Source of the DNA: an uncultured Lachnospiraceae bacterium | GTDB lineage: Bacteria; Bacillota; Clostridia; Lachnospirales; Lachnospiraceae | Assembly (NCBI GenBank): GCA_934438085.1 | Contig: CAKSBC010000001.1 | Span: forward strand, 62,001-126,000 | Reading direction: 5' to 3' | DNA: 64,000 nt | Shown: positions 50,922-59,527 of the stretch, one piece after another | How positions within the stretch are numbered: position 1 is the first letter of the stretch | How the letters are laid out: each line of letters opens with the position of its first letter | Notes under the pieces: generated by a model | What the model saw: the letters and a program-made list of their open reading frames with translations, nothing else | What the model was told of the DNA's origin: nothing | Database searches by the model: none | Translations under genes and position numbers: made by a program

Positions 50922-51968
50922 TTATTCCTTTCTCAGGAATATTGCCTGATAATCAGTGCCGTGCGCCTTGTTGTAGGAATCCAGGAATTCCATTCCCTCT
51001 TCCTCGCCCTTTACAAACATAGCTGTACAAAGTGCATCGCATATGATCGATTCTGTTCCGTATACCGTCACTGATTCAAGATCATTCTGCACCGGATAAC
51101 CTGTTTTTGGATCAATGATATGATGATAATGAACTCCGTCCTTTTCAAAATATCTTTCATAAATACCTGCGGTAACCACAGAAATATCATCTGCTTCAAC
51201 AATGTGGCTGTATTCGCTTTCCTGCTTATCAGGTTCCTTTACAGCTATCTTGAACGGCTCATTATCAGGTCTTGCACCAACACAGAGCACATTGCCGCCA
51301 AGGTTAATTATCGCAGAGCTGACACCATCTTTTACAAGAACCTCTTTAACCTTATCTGCCACAAATCCCTTTGCAAAAGAGCCTATATCTATCTGAACAT
51401 CACTATCATAAGCTGTAAATGTATCATTATCGGTGTTAATCTCCCACTCAAGGCTTTTAACCTTCGAAAGTGCTTTTTCGATCAGTTCAGGATCAGGTAC
51501 TTCTTTTTTCTCCTTAAAATCCCAAAGGTCTGTCACCGGCTTAATTGCAGGCTCAAGGCTTCCTCCTGATTCCTCGCAAATGTCTTCAGCCGCTTTAAGC
51601 ATTACAGCCGTATCATGAGAAATACTTACAGTGTCAGATTCTCTGTTATTTATACGGGATATGTCAGAATCTTCCTTTGATTTATTGAAAAGATCGTCAT
51701 AGTTATTAAGCTTGTCTACGGCGTCACTGAGTGCCTGCTCTCCGCCACCTTCATATACAGTGATGCTGCAGAAGGTATCAAGAAGAAAGACATCACGGCT
51801 TATAGGATAGCCCTCGGGACTTACATTTTCAGCAGTCTTCGGCGGCTTAGTAGTACAAAAAATAGCTATAAGAACAAAAATAGCTATAGCTATTGAAACG
51901 ACCGTCTGCTGTTTGTTATTAAGCTTCTTTTTTTCTTTGTTTGTATTATTTATGTTATTTGATTCCAT
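50922..51968 (-). CDS. apbE: FAD:protein FMN transferase ApbE
   Basis: A 348-residue ApbE protein with an N-terminal membrane anchor (about residues 20-42, VVSIAIAIFVLIAIF) instead of a lipobox. Key stretches: RDVFLLDTFCSITVYEGGG, IDIGSFAKGFVADKVKEVL, INLGGNVLCVG, and the metal/FAD motif HHIIDPKTGYPVQ near 275, then the final DALCTAMFVKG. It attaches FMN to Thr/Ser of extracytoplasmic flavoproteins such as Rnf or Nqr subunits, none of which is nearby. No ordinary ribosome site precedes the ATG; three 21-bp repeats stand there. Confidence 0.92.
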   Translation of the reverse strand: MESNNINNTNKEKKKLNNKQQTVVSIAIAIFVLIAIFCTTKPPKTAENVSPEGYPISRDVFLLDTFCSITVYEGGGEQALSDAVDKLNNYDDLFNKSKEDSDISRINNRESDTVSISHDTAVMLKAAEDICEESGGSLEPAIKPVTDLWDFKEKKEVPDPELIEKALSKVKSLEWEINTDNDTFTAYDSDVQIDIGSFAKGFVADKVKEVLVKDGVSSAIINLGGNVLCVGARPDNEPFKIAVKEPDKQESEYSHIVEADDISVVTAGIYERYFEKDGVHYHHIIDPKTGYPVQNDLESVTVYGTESIICDALCTAMFVKGEEEGMEFLDSYNKAHGTDYQAIFLRKE

Positions 51969-51970
51969 CT

Positions 51971-52033
51971 GTTCTTGGTGATTTCTATAACGTTCTTAGT
52001 GATTTATATATTGTTCTTGGTGATTTCTATATA
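51971..52033. repeat. Three tandem 21-bp imperfect repeats just upstream of apbE
   Basis: Units GTTCTTGGTGATTTCTATAAC, GTTCTTAGTGATTTATATATT and GTTCTTGGTGATTTCTATATA follow one another without gaps between the ruvA stop and the apbE start. Minus-strand core: AAATCACCAAGAAC. The last unit abuts the ATG by 2 nt. Candidate operator array or slippage-prone translation control element. Confidence 0.7.
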
Positions 52034-52040
52034 CAAATGA

Positions 52041-52658
52041 TTATTTGATATTTTTAAGTGCCTTCTTTAAAACGTCTTCGGTAGTCATTCCGTCCTCTAA
52101 TACGACTCCTGCAACCGCTTTACCCGCATCCACTCTGCTGTAGCCAAGCATAGTAAGTGCGTCAATAGCCTCAGATACCGGTCCTGCTGAAAATGCCTTA
52201 GGATCAATGTTGGCTGTACCAGTGCCGTTAATAGCAGAGGTACTGATAAACTCAGGAACGCTTACCTTATCTCTAAGATCAAGGATGACTCTTTCAGCGG
52301 TTTTGGCTCCTATTCCCTGCGCCCTGCTGATAGCCTTAGCATCTCCTGACATGATTGCCATCCTTAAGTCATCAGGTCTCAGCACCGACAATATCGCAAG
52401 AGCGCCCTTCGGACCGACTCCGTTAACCTTTATAAGCTGCTTGAACATTTCCCTATCCTCCTTGGAAATAAATCCAAAGAGACTTTGTGAATCTTCCTTT
52501 ACCGAAAAGTAGGTATATATCAGCACTTCATTTCCGACTCTCGGAAGCTCGCCCATCACAGATGCCGGTACATTTATCCCGTACCCTATGCCGCCTGCTT
52601 CGACTACTATCATGCTTTCTTCTATATCTGAAAGTGTGCCTCTTACATAATTGATCAT
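52041..52658 (-). CDS. ruvA: Holliday junction DNA-binding protein RuvA
   Basis: A 205-residue RuvA of normal length: OB-fold N-terminus (MINYVRGTLSDIEESMIVVEAGGIGYGINVP), two helix-hairpin-helix motifs (INGVGPKGALAILS and AQGIGAKTAERVILDL, residues about 73-125) and the flexible-linker plus domain III (about 155-205) that contacts RuvB. It is the first gene of the row that continues to ruvB, although four other genes lie between the two. Confidence 0.96.
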   Translation of the reverse strand: MINYVRGTLSDIEESMIVVEAGGIGYGINVPASVMGELPRVGNEVLIYTYFSVKEDSQSLFGFISKEDREMFKQLIKVNGVGPKGALAILSVLRPDDLRMAIMSGDAKAISRAQGIGAKTAERVILDLRDKVSVPEFISTSAINGTGTANIDPKAFSAGPVSEAIDALTMLGYSRVDAGKAVAGVVLEDGMTTEDVLKKALKNIK

Positions 52659-52881
52659 TCTTGAAAACCTATTAAAACTTATATATACTTATGAATTTAC
52701 TGATAATTAAATCATGATATTCACATGAATTTACTTATAATTATATCCCGGCATTAATCGTTATTTTTTTGTGATATGCCCTTGGAAACTTTAAAGCTTC
52801 GATATAACTACAAATTATCGCTGTTATATCAACAGTTAATTTTAGCATACCGTATTAATTAAATCCACAGCTAAAGCAAAA

Positions 52882-52933
52882 ACACCCATACCGAAACAGC
52901 TCTTACTAAAATGTGAGCTGTCAGTATGAGTGT
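52882..52933 (-). terminator. Long-stem terminator after the YerC gene
   Basis: Minus-strand ACAC-CATAC-ACAGCTC pairs with GAGCTGT-GTATG-GTGT (short internal loops) and is followed by TTTTGCTTT. It lies about 110 nt past the stop at 53041. The rest of the 52659-53040 gap is AT-rich and includes two copies of ATGAATTTACT about 48 nt apart near 52692-52751, without a recognised function. Confidence 0.75.
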
Positions 52934-53040
52934 TCTGATTACCCAGATTATGAAACCGACCCGATTTAAACCATAAATTGAAGTCAGCTTCATTTTGCAT
53001 CAGCTTTAAATGCCTATACATCAAAAGCTATGCCAAGATA

Positions 53041-53334
53041 TTATTTCTTTATGCCCAGACGCTTAAATACAAGGTTATAACCGTCTTCTCCGTATGTAAG
53101 AGAGCGGTTTACCCTGCTTATAGTAGCCGTTGATGCTCCGACCTTGTCTGCAATATCAAGGTAGGTCATCTTCTGCTCTAACATCATGGCCACCTCATAT
53201 CTCTGAGCCATAGCAATAAGCTCCTTAATGGTGCATACATCGGAAAAAAGCTGATAGCATTCCTCTCTTGTCTTAAGAGTAAGGATCGCATCAAAAAGAT
53301 GATCTACCTCCGGTGTGTGTAACTTCTGGTTCAT
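53041..53334 (-). CDS. YerC/YecD TrpR-superfamily protein
   Basis: A 97-residue protein of the YerC family: TPEVDHLFDAILTLKTREECYQLFSDVCTIKEL, then helix-turn-helix MTYLDIADKVGASTATISRVNRSLTYGEDGYN (about residues 56-88), the TrpR-like DNA-binding fold. Homologues are conserved in Firmicutes, often near DNA repair or histidine-biosynthesis genes; targets vary. The start has GGAGG-like bases (GGAGGCAT) just upstream. Confidence 0.88.
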   Translation of the reverse strand: MNQKLHTPEVDHLFDAILTLKTREECYQLFSDVCTIKELIAMAQRYEVAMMLEQKMTYLDIADKVGASTATISRVNRSLTYGEDGYNLVFKRLGIKK

Positions 53335-53483
53335 ATTTATGCCTCCGCAGCCAAAATTAAAGCTCCTGCAGCCTTACCCCTTAAAGCAAGATAAAATCTG
53401 CTGCGATCTTATCTCACCCACTTTGCGGCAGTCGCCAAGGTCTTACTAAAGCATATGCTTTAGCCCTTTGCTTATCTATAAAG

Positions 53484-53512
53484 TTAAACGGCTTAAAGCT
53501 TAAGCCGTTTAA
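53484..53512. terminator. Perfect 13-bp inverted repeat after the small 53.5-kb gene
   Basis: TTAAACGGCTTAA and TTAAGCCGTTTAA flank AGC. On the minus strand it follows the stop at 53543 by 30 nt and is followed by CTTTATAG. U-run weak, but symmetry and position suit a terminator or stability hairpin. Confidence 0.5.
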
Positions 53513-53542
53513 GCATTCAATATGTATAAGTTAAAACTTAAA

Positions 53543-53749
53543 TCAAAGTGATCCGAGCTCAAATACAGCCTTATTGAACTCTTCGTACCAATAGTCATTA
53601 AGCTCGCCGAAGATACGGATCTCCTTGCTGTCCTTGTACTCATACTGAAGTCCAGGGAACTTTGCGCAGAGCTTCTTAGCTGTTACCTCTGCCATTACGT
53701 CAAAAAGCTTTGATCCGCTTAACGGTACTGAAAATTCAATCTTATGCAT
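53543..53749 (-). CDS. 68-residue conserved-looking small protein
   Basis: From ATG 53749 with consensus GGAGG 8 nt upstream; an in-frame extension to 53893 is rejected because it runs through 24-bp repeats without a ribosome site. The product MHKIEFSVPLSGSKLFDVMAEVTAKKLCAKFPGLQYEYKD... is a compact alpha/beta protein with IRIFGELNDYWYEEFNKAVFELGSL at its end. I do not recognise the family. The repeats upstream may regulate it. Confidence 0.6.
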   Translation of the reverse strand: MHKIEFSVPLSGSKLFDVMAEVTAKKLCAKFPGLQYEYKDSKEIRIFGELNDYWYEEFNKAVFELGSL

Positions 53750-53785
53750 TATATTATCCTCCAAATATCCCATTTTAATTGCTTT

Positions 53786-53857
53786 TGTCACTTTCAAAAT
53801 GACAGTACTTGTCTCTTTTAAAATGACACTGTTTGTCACCTTTAAAATAACAAGATC
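53786..53857. repeat. Three tandem 24-bp repeats with TGTCA/TGACA half-sites
   Basis: Half-sites TGTCA (53786, TGTCT at 53810, 53834) and TGACA (53800, 53824, TAACA at 53848) recur with a 24-bp period, each pair forming an inverted repeat TGTCA-N9-TGACA. They lie 37-110 nt upstream of the 68-residue protein start, where a promoter would be. Looks like a repressor or activator array. Confidence 0.65.
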
Positions 53858-53988
53858 AGCCACTTGTGAAGTGATAAAATACATTGCTTTCACTTTCAGA
53901 CTTTATCACATAGAAATTCTAAAGTCAATGGCTGCGGCAGCCTACTTTTGAAGCATTATGCTCCAAAAATGATACACTGCCATATTAA

Positions 53989-54010
53989 AGTGTATTGTAT
54001 ACAATGCACT
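53989..54010. promoter_or_regulatory. 22-bp palindrome around TTGTATACAA
   Basis: AGTGtATTGTATACAATgCACT is symmetric except for one pair. TNGTNNACNA-like centres are typical operators of FadR-subfamily GntR regulators. It lies downstream of rmuC and about 100 nt upstream of the 24-bp repeats. No GntR gene is in the window. Confidence 0.4.
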
Positions 54011-54072
54011 CTTCACAAGGCACAAAATTCTATCGTTTATTGACAGTATGTCCATCCGCCAATACATATTAT

Positions 54073-55374
54073 TTAAGTACGGCAAGAGTCTAATTCGTCA
54101 CCGTACTCATCCGCAAAGCCCAGCAGCTTCTTTGCCTCATCCTTATCTATCTCCTCAACAGAGGCCAAACGCTTATTAATGATGTCTGTTCTCTGTCTCA
54201 AATCATCGGTGGCTTTCTTTGCAAGCTCGATCCTGCTGTCAGCTTTATCAATGAGCTCGCTTAACTTGTGATACTGGCTCTTTATTGCGCTCAGAAGCTT
54301 TAAGATGTTCTGTGAATCTCTGTTGACAGCCATATATCTGAAGCCGATGCTGAGTGAGTTGATAAGTGCAGCCGCAGTAGAAGGCCCGGTAATAGTCACA
54401 TGGTATCTGCTTCTGCATTCTTCTACAAGTCCCGGTATACGAAGCACCTCCGCATAAAGCGATTCTGTAGGAAGAAACATGATGCCGAAGTCGGTTGTAT
54501 ACGGCGGATCAAGATATTTATCCTGAATATCCTTCGCATCCTGCTTGACCTTGATCTCAAGATCCTTGACTGCAGCTGATAATGCCTGCGGATCTGAAGC
54601 ATCAGAGGCCTGCCTGATCCTGTCGTATATGCTTGCCGGAAATTTTGAATCTATCGGCAGATACATAAATTCGCCCGCAGTCTCTTTATCAGGTATCTTG
54701 ACTGCAAACTCAACAGCATCTCTGTTAGCTGATTTACTTCGCTTTGTAACTACGTTTTTATCGTATAATGACGGCGCAAGTATATCACTTAAGATGTTTT
54801 CGAGCTGTGTCTCTCCGAAAATGCCTCTTGTTTTGACATTTGAAAGAGTTCTGTTGAGTGAATTGACCCCTGTTTCCAGCTTTGAAAGCTCTCCGAGCGA
54901 GGTATATAGCTTATTTAACTGATCTCCAACAGTTTTAAAGGATTTATCAAGTCTCTCGTTAAGCGACATATCCAGCTTTTTGTTGATATCAGTCTGCATC
55001 TCGTCAAGCTTTTTACGATTTGCATCCTGCATGGACATTAATGCCTCTCTTAAGGATCTGTCCATTTTTTCCTGACCACGGCTGATCATATCTGATACTT
55101 CTGTACGGTTTCTTCTGTTCTCTTCCGAATCATGACTGAGTCTCTGGTTGATATCCTGCCTTATTTCGGCAACATTTAAGGATATCCTGTCAGTAAGCTG
55201 GTCACATGCCGAATCTATCAGCTTTTCCTGAGCTCTTAATACATCATCGGAAATCTTACCGCTCATCCTTGCTCCTGCATTATCCATCACAGAAGCAGAA
55301 GTCCTTGTTATCAGAAGTATGATAACAAGGACAAGAAGTATAATTATAATTCCTAAAAGTATTTCAGTAAGCAT
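54073..55374 (-). CDS. rmuC: DNA recombination protein RmuC-like
   Basis: A 433-residue protein: N-terminal membrane anchor (residues 3-24, very Ile/Leu-rich), long coiled coil (about 45-180), then the RmuC domain (PF02646) with FGETQLENILSDIL near 190, EFAVKIPDKE, YLPIDSKFP, and IMFLPTESLYAEVLR near 300. RmuC affects inversion frequency at short repeats in E. coli and carries a restriction-endonuclease-like fold. Its ATG overlaps the flavodiiron stop by one base. Confidence 0.9.
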   Translation of the reverse strand: MLTEILLGIIIILLVLVIILLITRTSASVMDNAGARMSGKISDDVLRAQEKLIDSACDQLTDRISLNVAEIRQDINQRLSHDSEENRRNRTEVSDMISRGQEKMDRSLREALMSMQDANRKKLDEMQTDINKKLDMSLNERLDKSFKTVGDQLNKLYTSLGELSKLETGVNSLNRTLSNVKTRGIFGETQLENILSDILAPSLYDKNVVTKRSKSANRDAVEFAVKIPDKETAGEFMYLPIDSKFPASIYDRIRQASDASDPQALSAAVKDLEIKVKQDAKDIQDKYLDPPYTTDFGIMFLPTESLYAEVLRIPGLVEECRSRYHVTITGPSTAAALINSLSIGFRYMAVNRDSQNILKLLSAIKSQYHKLSELIDKADSRIELAKKATDDLRQRTDIINKRLASVEEIDKDEAKKLLGFADEYGDELDSCRT

Positions 55375-56531
55375 TACTTAGAAAGCTCATCGGCAAGCTT
55401 ATCGAGCTGTTCCTCATTCTCCTTGCTGAGAGAGGAAAGAATAGTAACAGTATCAAGCCATGTGATGTTCTTTAAGTTTTCCATCATTGCCTTCATCTTT
55501 CTTGCTGCTGTAGGAGCCCAAGAACCATTTTCGATAAGAGCTACTGTGCGGTTCTTATAATCTCTTTCAACAAGGTTGATGATGAAATGATGCATGAATG
55601 GATATATCTCATTATTGTAGGTTGTTGTTGCAAGAACGAGCTTGTCATAGCGGAAAGCATTCTCAACAGCCTCTGCCATATCCTCTCTTGCAAGATCTGT
55701 GAGCTCAACAGTCTCGCCCTTTGCTCTGAGCTTGTCTGCAAGCATCATAGCAGCCTTCTTTGTGTTGCCGTATACAGATGTATAAGCTATAACAGTACCC
55801 TTATCCTCAGCTCTGTATGATGACCATGTGTCATAAAGGCCGATATAGTGAGCAAGATCCTCCTTTAAAACAGGTCCGTGAAGCGGGCAGATGATGGCAA
55901 TATCAAGTGTTGCTGCCTTCTTAAGTACTGCCTGAACCTGCATTCCGTACTTTCCTACGATACCGATATAGTATCTTCTTGCTTCGCAGTCCCACTCTTC
56001 CTCAACATCTAAAGCACCGAACTTTCCGAAGCCGTCAGCTGAGAAAAGAACCTTATCCTTTGAATCATAGGTCATCATAACCTCAGGCCAATGCACCATA
56101 GGCGCATGTACGAAGGTAAGTGTATGAGCGCCAAGCTCAAGAGTCGCCATGTTTGCGGCAACGATCTTCTTATCCTCAGGGATCTCCATATCTCTGAAGA
56201 ACTGTCCGATCATCTTGAAGGCCTTATCTGTAGCAACTACAACAGCGTCCGGATAAACCTTTCTGAATGCCTCGATGCTTGCTGAATGGTCAGGCTCCAT
56301 GTGCTGAACAATAAGATAATCAGGCTTTCTGTCACCTAAAACCTCTGCTATATTCTTGAGCCATTCCTCTGTGAAATGAATATCTACTGTATCCATTACT
56401 GCTGTTTTATCGTCAACTATTACATAGGAGTTATATGACATTCCGTTAGGAACGACATACTGACCCTCAAAAAGGTCAACCTGATGGTCATTAACACCTA
56501 CATAAAAAATCGAATCTGTAACCTTGTTCAT
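55374..56531 (-). CDS. Flavodiiron protein (A-type flavoprotein, O2/NO reductase)
   Basis: A 385-residue protein from ATG 56531 with AGGAGA upstream; a 16-codon extension lacks a site. N-terminal metallo-beta-lactamase-like diiron domain with HMEPDHSASIE (HxExDH, near residue 79), HAPMVHWPEVMMTY and CPLHGPVLK (last His ligands), then a C-terminal flavodoxin domain with VIAYTSVYGNTKKAA (about residue 250, FMN phosphate loop). It reduces O2 to water, or NO to N2O, protecting an anaerobe. No fused rubredoxin. Confidence 0.93.
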   Translation of the reverse strand: MNKVTDSIFYVGVNDHQVDLFEGQYVVPNGMSYNSYVIVDDKTAVMDTVDIHFTEEWLKNIAEVLGDRKPDYLIVQHMEPDHSASIEAFRKVYPDAVVVATDKAFKMIGQFFRDMEIPEDKKIVAANMATLELGAHTLTFVHAPMVHWPEVMMTYDSKDKVLFSADGFGKFGALDVEEEWDCEARRYYIGIVGKYGMQVQAVLKKAATLDIAIICPLHGPVLKEDLAHYIGLYDTWSSYRAEDKGTVIAYTSVYGNTKKAAMMLADKLRAKGETVELTDLAREDMAEAVENAFRYDKLVLATTTYNNEIYPFMHHFIINLVERDYKNRTVALIENGSWAPTAARKMKAMMENLKNITWLDTVTILSSLSKENEEQLDKLADELSK

Positions 56532-56680
56532 TGCTGCTCTCCTGTTAATTTTTCTTATTTTGTCCTTATGACGCCGCACTTTTAAAGCCTTTATGCGACA
56601 CCATAATATTTTTATTTAAATAACTTTTAAACTTAAAATAAATCTAAGCATTGCTATAATACTATCCGGCTTGCTCTGTG

Positions 56681-59104
56681 TCAACTACGTTCCCATTTCC
56701 AATCCGCAACCTCAGGCAGATCCACACCGTACTCTCTGATATACTGCTTATGCTCAACAAGCTTATCATTCATCTTCTGATACAGATATGCACCTCTGTC
56801 ACCAAGCTGAGGAAGCAGCTTGATAGCATCCTTAACAAGGTGGAAACGGTCGATATCATTCTGGACTCTTACATCGAAAGGTGTGGTGATCGTTCCTTCT
56901 TCCTTATAGCCTCTTACATGCATAAAGCGGTTGTTGTGTCTTCTGTATGTAAGCTCGTGTACAAGGCTTGCGTAGCCGTGGAAGTTAAACAGTACAGGCT
57001 TATCCTTTGTAAACAGCATATCATAGTCTGCATCGGTAAGTCCGTGCGGATGCTCGCTGGCAGGCTGAAGCTTGAAGAGATCCACCACATTGATAAACCT
57101 TGTCTTTATCTCCGGCAGCTCCTTATTGAGAATGTATACGGCTGCAAGTGCTTCAAGTGTCGGAGTTTCTCCTGCGCACGCAAATACGATATCAGGCTCC
57201 TTGCCCTGATCGTTGCTTGCCCAGTCCCAAATGCTTATGCCCTGTGTACAATGCTTAACAGCCTCAGGCATGCTCAGCCACTGTGGTCTCGGATGCTTAC
57301 TGGCAATGATAACATTGACATAATTACGGCTTCTGATGCAGTGATCAAAGGTCGATAACAGACAGTTTGCATCAGGCGGCAGATACAGTCTGACAACGTC
57401 TGCCTTCTTATTTGCGATATGATCCATAAATCCAGGATCCTGATGTGTGAAGCCATTGTGATCCTGCTGCCATACTGTTGAAGACATTATCAGGTTCAGT
57501 GAAGCAATCTTTTCACGCCAAGGAAGTCCGTTGCAGACCTTGAGCCACTTTGCATGCTGGGCTGCCATGGAATCGATTATTCTGGCAAATGCCTCATATG
57601 TAGCAAAGAATCCGTGACGACCAGTAAGCAGATAGCCTTCAAGCCAGCCCTCACACATGTGCTCCGAAAGCATCGAATCCATGATCCTGCCGTCTGCCGC
57701 AAGATGATCGTCATCGTCATATCTTTCGGCATTCCATACTCTGTTTGTCACTTCAAAAACAGCATTAAGTCTGTTGGAGTTTGTCTCATCCGGTCCGAAT
57801 ACACGGAAGTTTCTCTTGTCCTCGTTGAGCTTGAGCACATCTCTTACAAAGGCTCCGAGTCTAAGCATGTCCTGATCAGCTTCAGCTCCGTGCTCCTTGA
57901 CCTCTATGCCGTAATCCCTGAAATCAGGAAGTCTGAGCTCCTTAAGAAGCTTTCCGCCGTTGCCGTGAAGGTTTGCGCCTATCCTGCTGTTTCCTTCAGG
58001 TGAAAGTGATGCTATATCAGGTAGAAGCTTTCCGTTATCGTCAAACAGCTCTTCCGCATGATAGCTCTTAAGCCAGTTTTCAAGAAGCGGAAGATTGTGA
58101 TCATCGTCCATTGCTATAGGAACCTGATGAGCAAGGAAATTGCCTTCTATACGTTTTCCGTCAACGATCTTCGGCGCTGTCCAGCCCTTAGGTGTGCGAA
58201 GCACTATCATAGGCCATCTCGGTCTCGTAGTATCACCTGTTTTTCTTGCATGCTCCTGAATTGCCTTTATGCTCTCGATAACTGTATCCAAAGTCTCTGC
58301 CATCTTCTTATGCATAGGCATAGGATCATCGCCTTCAACAAAGTAAGGCTCCCAGCCGCAGCCGTGGAAGAAGTCAACAAGCTCTTCATGAGGCATTCTT
58401 GCAAACAATGTAGGGTTGGCTATCTTATATCCGTTAAGATGAAGTATAGGAAGCACTGCTCCGTCTGTGATCGGATTCAAAAACTTGTTGCTGTGCCAGG
58501 AGGTTGCAAGGGGACCGGTCTCAGCCTCACCGTCGCCTACTGTTACACAGGCAATGAGATCAGGGTCATCAAACACGGCTCCGAAAGCATGAGCTATACC
58601 GTAGCCGAGCTCTCCACCCTCATTAATCGATCCCGGTGTTTCCGGTGCACAGTGAGAAGGCACACCGCCAGGGAATGAAAACTGCTTAAAAAGCTTTGTC
58701 ATGCCTGGTATATCCTGCGATACGTCTGGGTATACCTCACTGTAGGTTCCGTCAAGATATTCATTTGCAATGAAAAAATTACCGCCGTGTCCCGGTCCTG
58801 AAAGAAGAATGAGATCAAGATCATATCTCTTTATCACTCTGTTAAGATGTGTAAATACAAAGTTCTGTCCCGGTACTGTTCCCCAATGACCCACGATTTT
58901 TTTCTTTATCATGTCCATTGTAAGAGGCTTCTTCAAAAGAGGGTTGTCCAAAAGATACAGCTGACATGCAGAAAGATAGTTAGCGGCTCTCCACCACTTA
59001 TTCATTCTCTCAAGCAGTTCCTCGGTTATAGCTCCTTTTTCCGGGCATATCGGCATTTTCGTTTCATCGGAATGCTGATATACGTTAACGTGTTTGTCTG
59101 CCAT
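56681..59104 (-). CDS. xfp: Xylulose-5-phosphate/fructose-6-phosphate phosphoketolase
   Basis: An 807-residue TPP enzyme from the ATG at 59104 (GGAGGTGAG 7 nt upstream; a 13-codon extension is not needed). Order: XFP_N (about 1-365) with GHWGTVPGQNFVFTHLNR, LSGPGHGGNF and TVGDGEAETGPLATSWHSNKF; middle domain with LTGRHGFFATYEAFARI and QDHNGFTHQDPGF; C-terminal XFP_C with VNLFKLQ-like NVVDLFKLQP. It cleaves xylulose-5-P or fructose-6-P with phosphate to acetyl-P. Own promoter at 59209-59217; stands alone. Confidence 0.97.
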   Translation of the reverse strand: MADKHVNVYQHSDETKMPICPEKGAITEELLERMNKWWRAANYLSACQLYLLDNPLLKKPLTMDMIKKKIVGHWGTVPGQNFVFTHLNRVIKRYDLDLILLSGPGHGGNFFIANEYLDGTYSEVYPDVSQDIPGMTKLFKQFSFPGGVPSHCAPETPGSINEGGELGYGIAHAFGAVFDDPDLIACVTVGDGEAETGPLATSWHSNKFLNPITDGAVLPILHLNGYKIANPTLFARMPHEELVDFFHGCGWEPYFVEGDDPMPMHKKMAETLDTVIESIKAIQEHARKTGDTTRPRWPMIVLRTPKGWTAPKIVDGKRIEGNFLAHQVPIAMDDDHNLPLLENWLKSYHAEELFDDNGKLLPDIASLSPEGNSRIGANLHGNGGKLLKELRLPDFRDYGIEVKEHGAEADQDMLRLGAFVRDVLKLNEDKRNFRVFGPDETNSNRLNAVFEVTNRVWNAERYDDDDHLAADGRIMDSMLSEHMCEGWLEGYLLTGRHGFFATYEAFARIIDSMAAQHAKWLKVCNGLPWREKIASLNLIMSSTVWQQDHNGFTHQDPGFMDHIANKKADVVRLYLPPDANCLLSTFDHCIRSRNYVNVIIASKHPRPQWLSMPEAVKHCTQGISIWDWASNDQGKEPDIVFACAGETPTLEALAAVYILNKELPEIKTRFINVVDLFKLQPASEHPHGLTDADYDMLFTKDKPVLFNFHGYASLVHELTYRRHNNRFMHVRGYKEEGTITTPFDVRVQNDIDRFHLVKDAIKLLPQLGDRGAYLYQKMNDKLVEHKQYIREYGVDLPEVADWKWERS

Positions 59105-59208
59105 AAGCTCACCTCCGTATACATATCCTAAAGATGTGTTCACTAATCAGCAAAAGCTGAATGCTGTTCTCTGAAACTAATAAAATACATACCGTTTTTT
59201 GAATTTTC

Positions 59209-59217
59209 ATTATAACA
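59209..59217 (-). promoter_or_regulatory. Extended -10 promoter of the phosphoketolase gene
   Basis: Minus-strand TGTTATAAT about 105 nt upstream of the ATG, just after the tRNA terminator. The leader between them contains CAGCATTCAGCTTTTGCTG, a small hairpin. No good -35 seen. Confidence 0.5.
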
Positions 59218-59262
59218 TTTTAGGGATTGAAAAGATATAAAAATGTAAAAGAAAAAAGAAAA

Positions 59263-59291
59263 GCCAGCAGCCGGGAAAACCGACTACTGGC
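59263..59291 (-). terminator. Strong terminator after tRNA-Ser
   Basis: Minus-strand 12-bp stem GCCAGTAGTCGG with CCGGCTGCTGGC (wobbles at two positions) around TTTTC, followed by TTTTCTTTTTTC. Confidence 0.85.
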
Positions 59292-59302
59292 GTGATTTCT
59301 GA

Positions 59303-59388
59303 CGGAGACGGTGGGATTCGAACCCACGGACCCTTGCGGATCAACTGATTTCGAGTCAGCCCCGTTATGACCACTTCGATACGTCTCC
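59303..59388 (-). tRNA. tRNA-Ser (anticodon CGA)
   Basis: The 86-nt minus-strand sequence folds as a class II tRNA: acceptor GGAGACG/CGTCTCC, D arm with AGTGGT, anticodon stem GCTGA/TCAGT with loop CTCGAAA (anticodon CGA, reading UCG), a long variable arm (GATCCGCAAGGGTCC region) and T arm GTGGGTTCGAATCCCAC. Discriminator base G and long variable arm agree with serine. CCA is not encoded. Confidence 0.95.
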
Positions 59389-59527
59389 GAACTTTGATAT
59401 TATTTCACAGACAACTGATTTTTGCAAGTAATTTTATAAATCTTACGCCTTAACAGTCCTGTCTTGATCTAAGTAAAACATAAGTCAATTCTTAAAGCCG
59501 TAAGTTACCTGTAAAGCTGATATTAAC

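Noticed and set aside
52842..53024. 60-codon minus-strand ORF between yerC and ruvA
   Set aside because: It spans the long terminator hairpin, has no ribosome site and unusual composition.
53750..53893. N-terminal extension of the 68-residue protein with 8-residue repeats
   Set aside because: No ribosome site at the upstream ATG, whereas GGAGG stands before the inner ATG; the DNA repeats look like regulatory half-sites.
56678..57358. 226-codon plus-strand ORF antisense to the phosphoketolase gene
   Set aside because: It is a mirror of the well-supported enzyme, Cys/Ile-rich, with no ribosome site; typical antisense shadow.
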